Shown here: piece after piece, positions 7,855 to 15,552 of the stretch
Layout of the letters: every line of letters starts with the position of its first letter
How positions within the stretch are numbered: position 1 is the first letter of the stretch
Source of the DNA: CAZFNQ01 sp964652125
GTDB taxonomy: Bacteria > Patescibacteriota > Saccharimonadia > Saccharimonadales > JANWIN01
Direction: 5' to 3'
Assembly (NCBI GenBank): GCA_964652125.1
Contig: CAZZAE010000010.1
Coordinates: forward strand, 1 to 25,064
DNA: 25,064 bases
The notes under the pieces: generated by a model
What the model was told of the DNA's origin: nothing
The model's input: the letters and a program-made list of their open reading frames with translations, nothing else
Databases searched by the model: none
Made by a program: the position numbers and the translations under genes

Positions 7855-8316
7855 ATGATAGATTTTGAGACTAACCCATTTGAGAACGTAGTTGAAATGG
7901 TTCATAGCCGGGCTGCTGAAGTTGTCGAATCCGTTGCGGATTTTGGCCAAGTAGCCACAATTTTGTATCCAGAATTTCGACTAGAAAGTCAAAATAATGA
8001 AGTTGGGGCACTTGGAACCAGCGCTATTGAAGCCACTATGGCTGAAAACGTCCATCCAACCCCTGAATCAATTGCTACTCCAGAGGCAACTGTTACCAGT
8101 TTAGCTGACTATAAAGAGCAACGTAACCCTGAAGTACAACACTTGAAGAGTGCAGATCCACAAGTAACTAGCGAACATAGTCAACAACCGACCATAGCTC
8201 CTGTTACCGAACTTAGTGCATATGAGGTCCAAAAGCGACTTAAAAATCAAGCACGTCTTGATGCCGCTGAGGCTGGTGAACAAACTATGCCAATAGATTT
8301 AAGGAATGTCTCATGA
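7855..8316 (+). CDS. Hypothetical protein, 153 aa, partly disordered
   Basis: I do not recognise this protein. It is acidic and rich in Glu, Ala, Thr, Ser and Pro; residues 60-130 look disordered. Two short ordered-looking segments stand out: SLADYKEQR near 82-90 and a charged helix AYEVQKRLKNQARLDAAE near the C terminus. There is no Cys, membrane segment or signal peptide. It starts 3 bases after tatD and its stop overlaps the next start as ATGA, so it is translated within the metG-tatD unit and coupled to the 8313 gene. Confidence 0.7.
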   Translation: MIDFETNPFENVVEMVHSRAAEVVESVADFGQVATILYPEFRLESQNNEVGALGTSAIEATMAENVHPTPESIATPEATVTSLADYKEQRNPEVQHLKSADPQVTSEHSQQPTIAPVTELSAYEVQKRLKNQARLDAAEAGEQTMPIDLRNVS

Positions 8317-8681
8317 TTAAGAAACTTTTTAAATCTGCTATTGCCCAACGCCGCGATGAACGACAGGCTGAACTTTACCGAAATCTTATTCGCCATGAAG
8401 CCAAAATTGGTGGTCAGTTATTCGGACCTGTTCCCAAAGGTGGTCGCCGGGAATTCTTTTGCTTAGACAAGCGAACTTGGGTTTGGCATGAGGAGTGGAT
8501 TGATCAGAGTGGTCGCCACCGTTCCAAGACAACTCGCTATGATGTCCGTCCCGACGGTATTTTGAAAGCTCAAGATGGTCAACCATATAAAATGGTTTCC
8601 AAAGACGAACTTCGCAATTTATACCACGCTACCCAGATTTACGGCCAACGCGTTAAAAGCGAACTCTACAGCCGAGTCTAG
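8313..8681 (+). CDS. Hypothetical basic protein, 122 aa
   Basis: A small, basic, single-domain protein of unknown function. It begins with an amphipathic helix rich in Arg, Lys and Gln (residues 2-35), then a Trp-rich beta region (REFFCLDKRTWVWHEEW, about 46-62) and a Tyr- and Arg-rich C-terminal half. It has one Cys and no catalytic pattern I can name. The 4-base ATGA overlap with the 7855 gene suggests the acidic upstream protein and this basic one are made together and might interact; that is inference only. Confidence 0.7.
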   Translation: MIKKLFKSAIAQRRDERQAELYRNLIRHEAKIGGQLFGPVPKGGRREFFCLDKRTWVWHEEWIDQSGRHRSKTTRYDVRPDGILKAQDGQPYKMVSKDELRNLYHATQIYGQRVKSELYSRV

Positions 8682-8684
8682 GTC

Positions 8685-8690
8685 TATACT
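8685..8690 (+). promoter_or_regulatory. -10 box for the cysteine desulfurase gene
   Basis: TATACT at 8685-8690 ends 11 bases before the ATG at 8702. A transcript from here would have a leader of about 4 bases and no Shine-Dalgarno sequence. No clear -35 box is seen. Confidence 0.5.
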
Positions 8691-8701
8691 TGGGTTAAGT
8701 T

Positions 8702-9847
8702 ATGACCACAAGTAAAGTTATTTATCTTGATTACGCATCAGCTACTCCTGTTGATCCAATAGTTCTGGCTGCCATGCAGCCGTATTTCACTCAGAAGTTT
8801 TATAATCCCTCAGCCACCTATTTAGCTGGTCGATCAGTCGCAAAAGACATTGAAGCATCTAGAGCTAGTGTTGCCAAATGGCTAGCAGCCCGACCGGCTG
8901 AAATTGTCTTTACGGCTGGCGGCACAGAGGCCAATAACTTGGCCATACAAGGAATTATGCAAGCTCACCGGGGCGCTAACATCGTGACCAGTGCTATTGA
9001 ACATGAGTCAGTCTTAAAGCCAGCCGGGCAGTATAACTGCAAAATTGTCAAAGTCTTGCCTAACGGTTTAGTTGATCTTAAAGATTTTGCAAGGCAGTTA
9101 GATGATAAAACAGTTCTGGTTAGTATCATGTACGCCAATAACGAAATTGGCACCATTGAACCCTTGCGTGAGATTTCTAAAATTCTAGAAACAATTCGAC
9201 GCCAACGACTAGCTAAGGGCAATAAACTACCACTATATTTCCATAGTGATGCCTGCCAGGCGGCCGGTTATTTGGATCTACATGTCAATCGATTGGGAGT
9301 AGATTTGCTGACTATAAACAGTGGTAAAATCTATGGGCCCAAACAAAGCGGTTGTTTATTTATTAAAACTGGAGTTAGACTAAAACCACAAATTCTGGGT
9401 GGTGGTCAGCAACGTGGACTACGCAGTGGTACTGAGAACGTTGCAAGTATAGTTGGACTGTCCAAAGCCCTTGACCTAGTTCAATCTCGTCGCCAAGAGG
9501 AAACGGCTAGACTCGGCATACTACAAAAGACATTTACGCAAATGGTAAACGAGCAAATCCCAGACGCTAAAATAAATGGCTCAACAGATAAACGACTGCC
9601 CAACAACGTACATATTACCTTTCCCGGTCAAGACAATGAGCGTTTAATGATGCAACTTGATGAGCAGGGAATTATCTGTGCAGTTGGCTCAGCATGCAGT
9701 GCCAGCAGTGATGAACCATCTCATGTACTTAAGGCTATTGGATTAAGCTCTAAAGATGCTCGCTCCAGCCTGCGCTTTAGTTTAGGACGTTCAACTACGG
9801 ATGGAGATATAAAGCGCACAGTTGAGGCCCTAAAACAAAGCCTGTAA
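8702..9847 (+). CDS. iscS: Cysteine desulfurase, NifS/IscS family
   Basis: PLP enzyme that takes sulfur from cysteine to form a persulfide. Visible residues: YLDYASATP at the N terminus, GGTEANNLA at 73-81, His101 (EHESVL) stacking on PLP, Asp183 (HSDACQ), Lys209 as Schiff-base lysine in SGKIYGPKQSG, RSGTEN at 241-246, and Cys332 in the active loop GSACSASSDEPS. The residue before the Lys is Gly rather than the usual His. At 381 residues the length is normal. The MnmA gene downstream in the same window is the likely sulfur acceptor for tRNA thiolation; Fe-S assembly is also possible, but no iscU or sufU is in the window. It is transcribed on its own short-leader promoter. Confidence 0.92.
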   Translation: MTTSKVIYLDYASATPVDPIVLAAMQPYFTQKFYNPSATYLAGRSVAKDIEASRASVAKWLAARPAEIVFTAGGTEANNLAIQGIMQAHRGANIVTSAIEHESVLKPAGQYNCKIVKVLPNGLVDLKDFARQLDDKTVLVSIMYANNEIGTIEPLREISKILETIRRQRLAKGNKLPLYFHSDACQAAGYLDLHVNRLGVDLLTINSGKIYGPKQSGCLFIKTGVRLKPQILGGGQQRGLRSGTENVASIVGLSKALDLVQSRRQEETARLGILQKTFTQMVNEQIPDAKINGSTDKRLPNNVHITFPGQDNERLMMQLDEQGIICAVGSACSASSDEPSHVLKAIGLSSKDARSSLRFSLGRSTTDGDIKRTVEALKQSL

Positions 9848-9850
9848 CAC

Positions 9851-9879
9851 TTTGGTTCTCTAACCAAAAGCGTTATACT
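9851..9879 (+). promoter_or_regulatory. Promoter with overlapping hairpin, ATP synthase operon
   Basis: TTGGTT (9852-9857), a 16-base spacer and TATACT (9874-9879) give a plausible sigma70-type promoter 85 bases before the atpF start. The -35 hexamer is the left arm of a perfect inverted repeat, TTTGGTT-CTCT-AACCAAA (9851-9868), which could be an operator or a weak terminator for the preceding gene. There is no T tract after it, which argues against a classical terminator. The remaining leader of about 80 bases ends in AAGGTGG (9950-9956), a Shine-Dalgarno sequence 8 bases before the GTG start. Confidence 0.5.
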
Positions 9880-9964
9880 AAAACAGTTCTAGCGCGCCAC
9901 CCGCGATCGCTGGTGTGTTGCTTTAATTTATAAGAGTAAAGATAAAAATAAGGTGGGCTGACAC

Positions 9965-10603
9965 GTGCAACTTTGGCAACTAATAATCGTGCTTATAGCA
10001 ATAGCTGCAGGCGCTGCCACTGGTATATATGTAATGAAGGGCGGCAATAAAAAGCGAAAAATCGCCAATATAGCAGCCGCTAAGGCGGTTGTTGATCAAA
10101 ACTATGCCCAGGCAGCTGAACACGATGTTGAACACATCTTTAATGAAGAGTTCCGAGAAGAGCTACGCAACCGTGGCCGTCTACACTTTGAAAAGATTAT
10201 TGGCGAAAATGCCATGTTTCTTCAGCAAGACCTAAGGCTAACTACTTCCCAGCTGAACGACTACATGAAGAGTGAGATCACCACCACTCTAAAGGAAGAA
10301 TTTTCTAAATATGAACAATCCATTACTGATGCCAAACAGTTAGCTATAGAATCAATTGACAAGACCCAACAAGCCATCGAGGAACAAAGAGAAATACTGG
10401 GTAAACAATTGCAGCAACAAGTGGCAATTGAAAAAGATCGACTGGTAAAGCGCTTTGGCGAGAATATGGCTGAGATTATTAACCATTATGTCCTGGCAGC
10501 CATTGGTGACCAAATAGACTTAAATGATCAACTGGAATATATATTGGGTGATTTAGAAGCTAACAAACAAGCCATACTTGAGGACATAAAAAATGGAGCT
10601 TGA
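9965..10603 (+). CDS. atpF: F-type ATP synthase subunit b-like stalk protein
   Basis: The peripheral stalk protein that would link Fo to F1. One membrane segment at residues 4-24 is followed by a basic stop-transfer stretch (KGGNKKRK) and a long charged helix with coiled-coil character from about 60 to 170. At 212 residues it is longer than E. coli b (156) and divergent; the call rests mainly on topology and on its place before delta, alpha, gamma, beta and epsilon. It begins at a GTG with AAGGTGG 8 bases upstream. The stop overlaps the delta start by 11 bases. Unlike in most operons, no a or c subunit gene precedes it. Confidence 0.75.
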   Translation: MQLWQLIIVLIAIAAGAATGIYVMKGGNKKRKIANIAAAKAVVDQNYAQAAEHDVEHIFNEEFREELRNRGRLHFEKIIGENAMFLQQDLRLTTSQLNDYMKSEITTTLKEEFSKYEQSITDAKQLAIESIDKTQQAIEEQREILGKQLQQQVAIEKDRLVKRFGENMAEIINHYVLAAIGDQIDLNDQLEYILGDLEANKQAILEDIKNGA

Positions 10604-11087
10604 AGCCGGCAAAATAAAGCTACCGGTATCGATCATTAGTCTTATAGATCTCGGTAGGCTACAAAGGGAACTCAATGCCTTAGCAGACTTCACAGCCCAA
10701 TTAGCAGTTCGAGAAGCTGGTAGCCAACCTAGGTTGCCCAAAACTAGTCGAAACTTGGAAGAGTTAGCCAAGCTTAATAATGTTAATTTATTAATAGAGG
10801 AAGAACGAAAAAAACTTGAGTCAAACTTAAAGGATTTAAGAAGCCGTGCCCCAATTGTTCATATTAGCTTTTCATCCGATCCACCAAATAATTTCCTATC
10901 GAAAATCATTACTTGGTTTAGAGATGAAATAGATCCTCAACTCTTTTTGCAAATTGGTCTTCAGCCCAGCATTGCCGCTGGCTGTATCATCAGGACCCCC
11001 AATAAGCAGTTTGACTTTAGCTTGCGTCGACATTTTAACCAGCACCGGCAATTGTTAATAGATAAATTAGCCCAAGGGAATAACTAG
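10593..11087 (+). CDS. atpH: F-type ATP synthase delta-like subunit
   Basis: A 164-residue protein. Its C-terminal part, GLQPSIAAGCIIRTPNKQFD followed by a Ser-Leu-Arg helix, matches the end of delta/OSCP subunits, which cap F1 and hold the stalk. The preceding VHISFSSDPP and WFRDEI stretches fit the delta C-terminal fold. The N-terminal 85 residues are helical and charged, shorter than and unlike the six-helix domain of E. coli delta. ATG at 10593 overlaps the end of atpF; atpA starts one base after its stop. Function as delta is well supported by position and by the C-terminal motif. Confidence 0.75.
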   Translation: MELEAGKIKLPVSIISLIDLGRLQRELNALADFTAQLAVREAGSQPRLPKTSRNLEELAKLNNVNLLIEEERKKLESNLKDLRSRAPIVHISFSSDPPNNFLSKIITWFRDEIDPQLFLQIGLQPSIAAGCIIRTPNKQFDFSLRRHFNQHRQLLIDKLAQGNN

Positions 11088-11088
11088 G

Positions 11089-12516
11089 GTGGCTGGCAAT
11101 AAGCACTTTAATCGATTAGTTGAAGCCGGCAACCCGGTTGGCGAAGTTATTAGTGTTGACAGGTTTTTGATCAACGTCCGCGGCCTCCACCCGGTAACCA
11201 TCCATGCCTTAATAATGTTTGAAGATGGCAGCAAAGGTTTTGTTCATCATATCTACGAAGACTATGCCGTAGTTTTGCATCTTGGCGCAGATAGTTTAGC
11301 AATTGGAACAGTGGCCGTAGTTCAACATAATGAGCTAGTTACTAAGGTTGGCAAAGATTTTATCGGTCGTGTTATTTCTGTAACTGGTGAACCGCTTGAT
11401 GGCAAGGGTCCGATTGGCGCCGATACTACATGGCCAGTATTTCAAGACGCACCACCAATTTATGAACGCGAACAATTAAATACTCAGCTGCCGACTGGTG
11501 TAACTGTTGTTGATGCTCTTTTCCCGCTAGTTCGAGGCCAGCGTATAGCCGTACTTGGTGATAGCAAATCTGGCAAAAGTACCCTAGCCACCCAATTAGC
11601 CATCAACCAAGCTGGTACCGACGTAACAGTTGTATACGTCATGATCACCAAACGGCGCAGTGAAGTTGAACTTCTGCTGAGCCGCTTACGTGACAATAAT
11701 GCCATGCAAAATGCCATTGTTGTCGTAGCGACAATATTTGAATCCTTAGTTCTGAGTTATTTAGCTCCATACGTTGCTTGTTCGCTCGGTGAGTATTTAT
11801 GGCAGCAATTAAACCAAGACGTTGTATTAATTTATGATGACTTAACTAGCCATGCTTTTGCATACCGGGAGATATCTCTACTATCTGGAGTTAGTCCTGG
11901 ACGAGATTCTTATCCTGGTGATATGTTTCATGCCCATTCCAGTTTGTTGGAGCGTGCCGGCCGGCTAAAACGCAGCCATAAAACCCTGACCAGTCTGCCG
12001 TTGGTGCTAGCCGCTGGCGGGGATATTACTGCCTATTTGCCAACCAACATTATGTCAATTACTGATGGTCAATGGATATTGGATATGGATCTTTTCCATG
12101 ATGGTCAACGACCTGCCATTAGTACGGGCCTAAGCGTTTCCAGAGTCGGTGGACGTGGTCATAACGATCGCCAAAAAAAGCTTAATTCCCAGACCCTAAA
12201 AGCTCTTGCAACTTATCGACAAGCTAAAGAATACGCTCACTTTGGTTCAGAACTTGCTCTTGAATCCAAAAAAGATTTAGAGCTGGGACAACGCTTACAA
12301 GAGATTTTGACCCAAGCCCCGGGTGAAAACTATTCCCTCTTAAGCCAGCAACTGATGCTGGATGTGGCCTTTAATTTAGAAGACACTGATGTGCTTGATG
12401 TCGATAACTTGAAAAAATCCGTCGATAGTATCGCTAAATTAGTCAAAAAAGATGAAGACTTTGAATCCTTGCGTGATCAATTAAAAGCTAAGAGTCTGGT
12501 GGAATTGAAGAAATGA
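11089..12516 (+). CDS. atpA: F-type ATP synthase subunit alpha
   Basis: Non-catalytic nucleotide-binding subunit of F1. The P-loop is GDSKSGKS at residues 157-164 (E. coli has GDRQTGKT). LIYDDLTSHAFAYREISLL near 247-265 and the PTNIMSITDGQ stretch are diagnostic. Arg352 in SVSRVGG is the arginine finger that completes the catalytic site on beta. At 475 residues it is 30-40 shorter than usual, mostly at the N terminus. It starts at GTG one base after the delta stop, and its TGA overlaps the gamma start as ATGA. The TGA stop shows that UGA is a stop codon here. Confidence 0.95.
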   Translation: MAGNKHFNRLVEAGNPVGEVISVDRFLINVRGLHPVTIHALIMFEDGSKGFVHHIYEDYAVVLHLGADSLAIGTVAVVQHNELVTKVGKDFIGRVISVTGEPLDGKGPIGADTTWPVFQDAPPIYEREQLNTQLPTGVTVVDALFPLVRGQRIAVLGDSKSGKSTLATQLAINQAGTDVTVVYVMITKRRSEVELLLSRLRDNNAMQNAIVVVATIFESLVLSYLAPYVACSLGEYLWQQLNQDVVLIYDDLTSHAFAYREISLLSGVSPGRDSYPGDMFHAHSSLLERAGRLKRSHKTLTSLPLVLAAGGDITAYLPTNIMSITDGQWILDMDLFHDGQRPAISTGLSVSRVGGRGHNDRQKKLNSQTLKALATYRQAKEYAHFGSELALESKKDLELGQRLQEILTQAPGENYSLLSQQLMLDVAFNLEDTDVLDVDNLKKSVDSIAKLVKKDEDFESLRDQLKAKSLVELKK

Positions 12517-13367
12517 GGCGACCCCAAGAACTGGCACTAGAAGAAAAGGTGATGGGCAGTATGGTCCAACTTACTAGCATCTTTGAAAGCATCGCCAGCA
12601 TGAAAATAGCCCAAATTAAAAACCAGGTGTTATCGTCTCAAAAGTTTTTTGAGGAACTTTGGCATATCTATTCACAGCTTAGAATTGATGGCCAATTCCG
12701 ATTTGGACGCGATCCTGATAAACCTGTCATTGAAAGGGAACTTTATATTGTCATGACGGCAGAAGGCGGTTTCAGCGGTGATATTGACCAAAAGCTAATT
12801 CAAGTTATGCGCAAACAATACGATCCTGGTAAAAACGAAATTATTGTCGTTGGTCACCATGGTGCCATTCAACTTGCTCAGGACGGGATCAGCTTTAAAA
12901 GATATTTTAAAATGCCCTCCCAGGACCAGAACTTTAATACCCTGCCACTAGCTGAGGAAATCCAGCAATACAAAAGCACTTCTATTTTCTACCAAACATA
13001 TGTGTCTTTACTAGTCCAAGATGTTAAACGCCTATCGCTGGGCTCGGCCATTGAAGAGCGCAGTAAAACAGCTAAGGGTAAAAGCGAGTTCATTAGTGAT
13101 GCTAATTATATTTTTGAACCTAGTACCTTCGCCGTGGTAGATCACTTGGAACGCTCGATGGTTCAAATTACACTCGGTCAGTTAATATTGGAATCCAAGT
13201 TAGCTCAGTATGCCAGTCGTTTTCAAGCTATGTCGGTCGCACATGATAAAGCTGATGATTCACTGGACGATATTCATTTGCAATATAACAGAGCTAAGCG
13301 AGCTATTAAAGATGAGCGCCTCAAAGAAGTCGTAAATGGCCTCCGCTTAACAAAGGTGAAAATATGA
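12513..13367 (+). CDS. atpG: F-type ATP synthase subunit gamma
   Basis: Central rotor shaft of F1. The N-terminal helix carries SIFESIASMKIAQIKNQ (usual: I-x-S-x-x-x-x-x-K-I-T-x-A-M), and the C-terminal helix carries SRFQAMSVAHDKADD followed by a LQYNRAKRAI stretch, the pattern of the gamma C terminus that sits inside the alpha3beta3 ring. The middle domain is highly divergent. Length 284 is normal. It is coupled on both sides by 4-base ATGA overlaps. Confidence 0.88.
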   Translation: MRRPQELALEEKVMGSMVQLTSIFESIASMKIAQIKNQVLSSQKFFEELWHIYSQLRIDGQFRFGRDPDKPVIERELYIVMTAEGGFSGDIDQKLIQVMRKQYDPGKNEIIVVGHHGAIQLAQDGISFKRYFKMPSQDQNFNTLPLAEEIQQYKSTSIFYQTYVSLLVQDVKRLSLGSAIEERSKTAKGKSEFISDANYIFEPSTFAVVDHLERSMVQITLGQLILESKLAQYASRFQAMSVAHDKADDSLDDIHLQYNRAKRAIKDERLKEVVNGLRLTKVKI

Positions 13368-14671
13368 GTGACGGTGTAGTAAGAAGTATCCGTGACTTGG
13401 TTATAAAAGTTCAGTTTGATGATGATTCACCGGCTCCTGGTGAAGTAATTGTTGTCCAGAATCAGCGTGCTGGTAAGCTACTGGTTGATAGTCTGGCCCA
13501 AGGCGGCATTGCAGTTTGCTTAAATATAGAATCCGATAAAACTATTCAAAAGGGTATGGAGGTCAAGCGTACTGGCCGGGGTATAGAAATACCTGTTGGT
13601 AAAGCCACTATTGGGCGGGTACTTGATGCTCTGGGTGGGCCCCTTGATGGACAGCCAGCTTTGGACGGCGAGAATATAAAGCGTAAAGAAATTCTAAAAC
13701 TACCACCCAGGAATGATAACTTTACTTTGTCTAAACCAGAGATCTTGGAAACTGGAATTAAGGTAATAGATTTTTTCACTCCTTTTGTAAAGGGGCGTAA
13801 GATTGGCATTATTGGTGGTGCCGGTGTTGGTAAGACAGTGCTCACCATGGAACTTATTCACAACGTCGCTAAAATTGGTGATGCTCTTAGTTTCTTTGCC
13901 GGTATTGGTGAGCGTATCCGAGAAGGCCACGAACTATATGAGACTCTTCAAGAGCGTGACCTACTGAAAAACACCTGCATGTTTTTTGGACAAATGAATG
14001 AAAACCCTGTACGTAGAGCACTAGTTGGAATGTCAGCCACATCCCTGGCAGAGTACTTCCGCGACGAAGAAAAGCGCGATATCTTGTTTTTCGCAGATAA
14101 TATGTACCGCTTCGTACAAGCCCATAACGAGCTATCTACAATACTGGATCAAATTCCCGCAGAAGGTGGTTACGAGCCAACCATATTCTCAGACATTAAA
14201 GGTTTGCAGGATCGTTTAAGTTCCAACCAAAATGGTTCCATAACTACCGTTCAGACTATTTATGTACCAGCCGATGACTATAGTGACCCGGCAGTTCAGA
14301 TGATCCAACACGAACTGGATTCGACAATTGTCCTATCTCGCAAAATTGCCGAGCAAGGCATACGACCCTCGGTCGATCTAATCCAAACTAGTTCAGCTCT
14401 GTTAACTCCAGAAATTGTTGGTGATCGTCATTATGTCCTAAGCGTCCAAGTCCAATCGCTAATGCAAAAACACGAATCTCTAAAAAGTATTATTGCCATA
14501 ATTGGTGAAAACGAATTATCACCGGCAGATAGATCAGATTTTGCCAAGGCTAAAAAGCTAATCCAATATTTCTCTCAAAATATGAATGTTACCAGTGATT
14601 TAACTGGACTCAAAGGCGAATCGTTTAGCCGAGAAGAAACTCTCAAGGGTGTAGAGGAAATAGTGGTATGA
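13364..14671 (+). CDS. atpD: F-type ATP synthase subunit beta
   Basis: Catalytic subunit of F1. GGAGVGKT P-loop at 151-158 and the catalytic Glu183 in AGIGERIREG are intact. NELSPAD near residue 385 stands for the DELSEED lever that turns gamma. The usual N-terminal beta-barrel is present. At 435 residues it is about 25 shorter than E. coli beta. It overlaps gamma by 4 bases and epsilon by 4 bases (ATGA). All residues needed for ATP synthesis or hydrolysis are visible. Confidence 0.96.
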   Translation: MSDGVVRSIRDLVIKVQFDDDSPAPGEVIVVQNQRAGKLLVDSLAQGGIAVCLNIESDKTIQKGMEVKRTGRGIEIPVGKATIGRVLDALGGPLDGQPALDGENIKRKEILKLPPRNDNFTLSKPEILETGIKVIDFFTPFVKGRKIGIIGGAGVGKTVLTMELIHNVAKIGDALSFFAGIGERIREGHELYETLQERDLLKNTCMFFGQMNENPVRRALVGMSATSLAEYFRDEEKRDILFFADNMYRFVQAHNELSTILDQIPAEGGYEPTIFSDIKGLQDRLSSNQNGSITTVQTIYVPADDYSDPAVQMIQHELDSTIVLSRKIAEQGIRPSVDLIQTSSALLTPEIVGDRHYVLSVQVQSLMQKHESLKSIIAIIGENELSPADRSDFAKAKKLIQYFSQNMNVTSDLTGLKGESFSREETLKGVEEIVV

Positions 14672-14967
14672 AACCAGACAAGAAGACAGATACTAAACCG
14701 GCTCCTATTGATCCTAACGCCCCGGCGACCATGCGAATCAAGGTCTATTCGCCATTTAAAGTCTACTACGACGAAGATGCCCAAAGTATCTCAGCTATTA
14801 ATAACACTGGTCCTTTTGATATCTTGCCCAAACATCATAATTTTATGACCCTATTAAATCCCTGCGACATAATAGTCAGAACAGGTGACCATGTTCAAAG
14901 AATTCGAATATCGCGCGGCATTATGCACGTCAAAGCTGACCAGGTGATAGTTTTTCTAGACGTTTAA
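14668..14967 (+). CDS. atpC: F-type ATP synthase subunit epsilon, short form
   Basis: A 99-residue beta-sandwich domain: MRIKVYSPFKVYYDE at about residues 22-36, then GPFDILPKHHNFMTLL, which matches the G-x-x-x-ILPGH motif of epsilon. The protein ends where the C-terminal helical hairpin should begin, so the domain that inhibits ATP hydrolysis in E. coli epsilon is missing. The first 20 residues are a Pro- and Lys-rich extension. It is coupled to atpD by an ATGA overlap and ends the operon, one base from the convergent stop of the minus-strand gene. Confidence 0.88.
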   Translation: MKPDKKTDTKPAPIDPNAPATMRIKVYSPFKVYYDEDAQSISAINNTGPFDILPKHHNFMTLLNPCDIIVRTGDHVQRIRISRGIMHVKADQVIVFLDV

Positions 14968-14968
14968 A

Positions 14969-15457
14969 TTAAGGCTTAACGGGAGGACAGATATCCTCAA
15001 GGACTGCTTGGGCTCGGCTTCCGGAGGCAACATCAACTGTGTCATAAATTTTTCCAAGATTATCCAATTGAGTTAATTTAAGAGCATTTCCATCAAATTG
15101 AAACCAGGGGTGGCAAGCTTTTGGATTACTTGGGTCTAGGCTCAACTCTACTGATGGTGGATTGGTATCTTCGGCATCAATATCAATAATCTGGGTGATT
15201 CCCCTTTGGGCTGCCCACATAGCGACTATAGCTTTTTGCTCATTTGTTTGAGACTCGGCTCTAGCACTATTGCGCTGATCTATGAGAGCATTCTTTCCAG
15301 AGTCACCAACTCTCCAAGCCATTAAAGAACTAAGTCCTAAAAATACAACTCCCAGGGCTAAGACCTTTTCTCTAGGCGAATAAGGACTTTTTTCTTTTTT
15401 AACTGCAACTTTTGATAATTGCGAATGTCCATTTTCAATATCAGATTCGTTCGTCAT
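14969..15457 (-). CDS. Hypothetical membrane-anchored protein, 162 aa
   Basis: I do not recognise this protein. A polar, basic N terminus (about 30 residues) leads to one hydrophobic segment at about 33-49, then an outward-facing domain of about 110 residues with two Cys (near residues 114 and 157) that could form a disulfide. The arrangement suggests an N-in, C-out anchored protein. GGAG (complement of 15467-15470) lies 9 bases before the ATG, and TTGAAA with a 17-base spacer and TAGTTT lies upstream on the minus strand. It is convergent with the ATP synthase operon and divergent from mnmA. Confidence 0.7.
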   Translation of the reverse strand: MTNESDIENGHSQLSKVAVKKEKSPYSPREKVLALGVVFLGLSSLMAWRVGDSGKNALIDQRNSARAESQTNEQKAIVAMWAAQRGITQIIDIDAEDTNPPSVELSLDPSNPKACHPWFQFDGNALKLTQLDNLGKIYDTVDVASGSRAQAVLEDICPPVKP

Positions 15458-15534
15458 ATAAATTTACTCCAAGTTTAATAAGCTATTGAACTAAACTACA
15501 GCAAAACAATACTTTTTTCAATGTTGTAATTTTG

Positions 15535-15543
15535 TGGTATGGT
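15535..15543 (+). promoter_or_regulatory. Extended -10 promoter for mnmA, leaderless
   Basis: TG (15535-15536), one base, then TATGGT (15538-15543), ending 9 bases before the ATG at 15553. A weak -35 TTTTCA lies at 15515-15520 with a 17-base spacer. This supports the ATG at 15553; an in-frame TTG or ATG further upstream would lie inside the promoter. Confidence 0.5.
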
Positions 15544-15552
15544 AAATCAGTT

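Noticed and set aside
9851..9868. Rho-independent terminator after iscS
   Set aside because: The hairpin is A/T rich and is not followed by a T run; it overlaps the -35 box of the ATP synthase promoter and fits better as an operator.
9903..9910. GCGATCGC octamer, also at 18704-18711
   Set aside because: It resembles the cyanobacterial HIP1 motif, but two copies in 25 kb, one inside alaS, need no special explanation.
12514..12516. UGA recoding (genetic code 25)
   Set aside because: TGA ends atpA, ruvX and the 7855 gene at the expected lengths, so it is a normal stop here.
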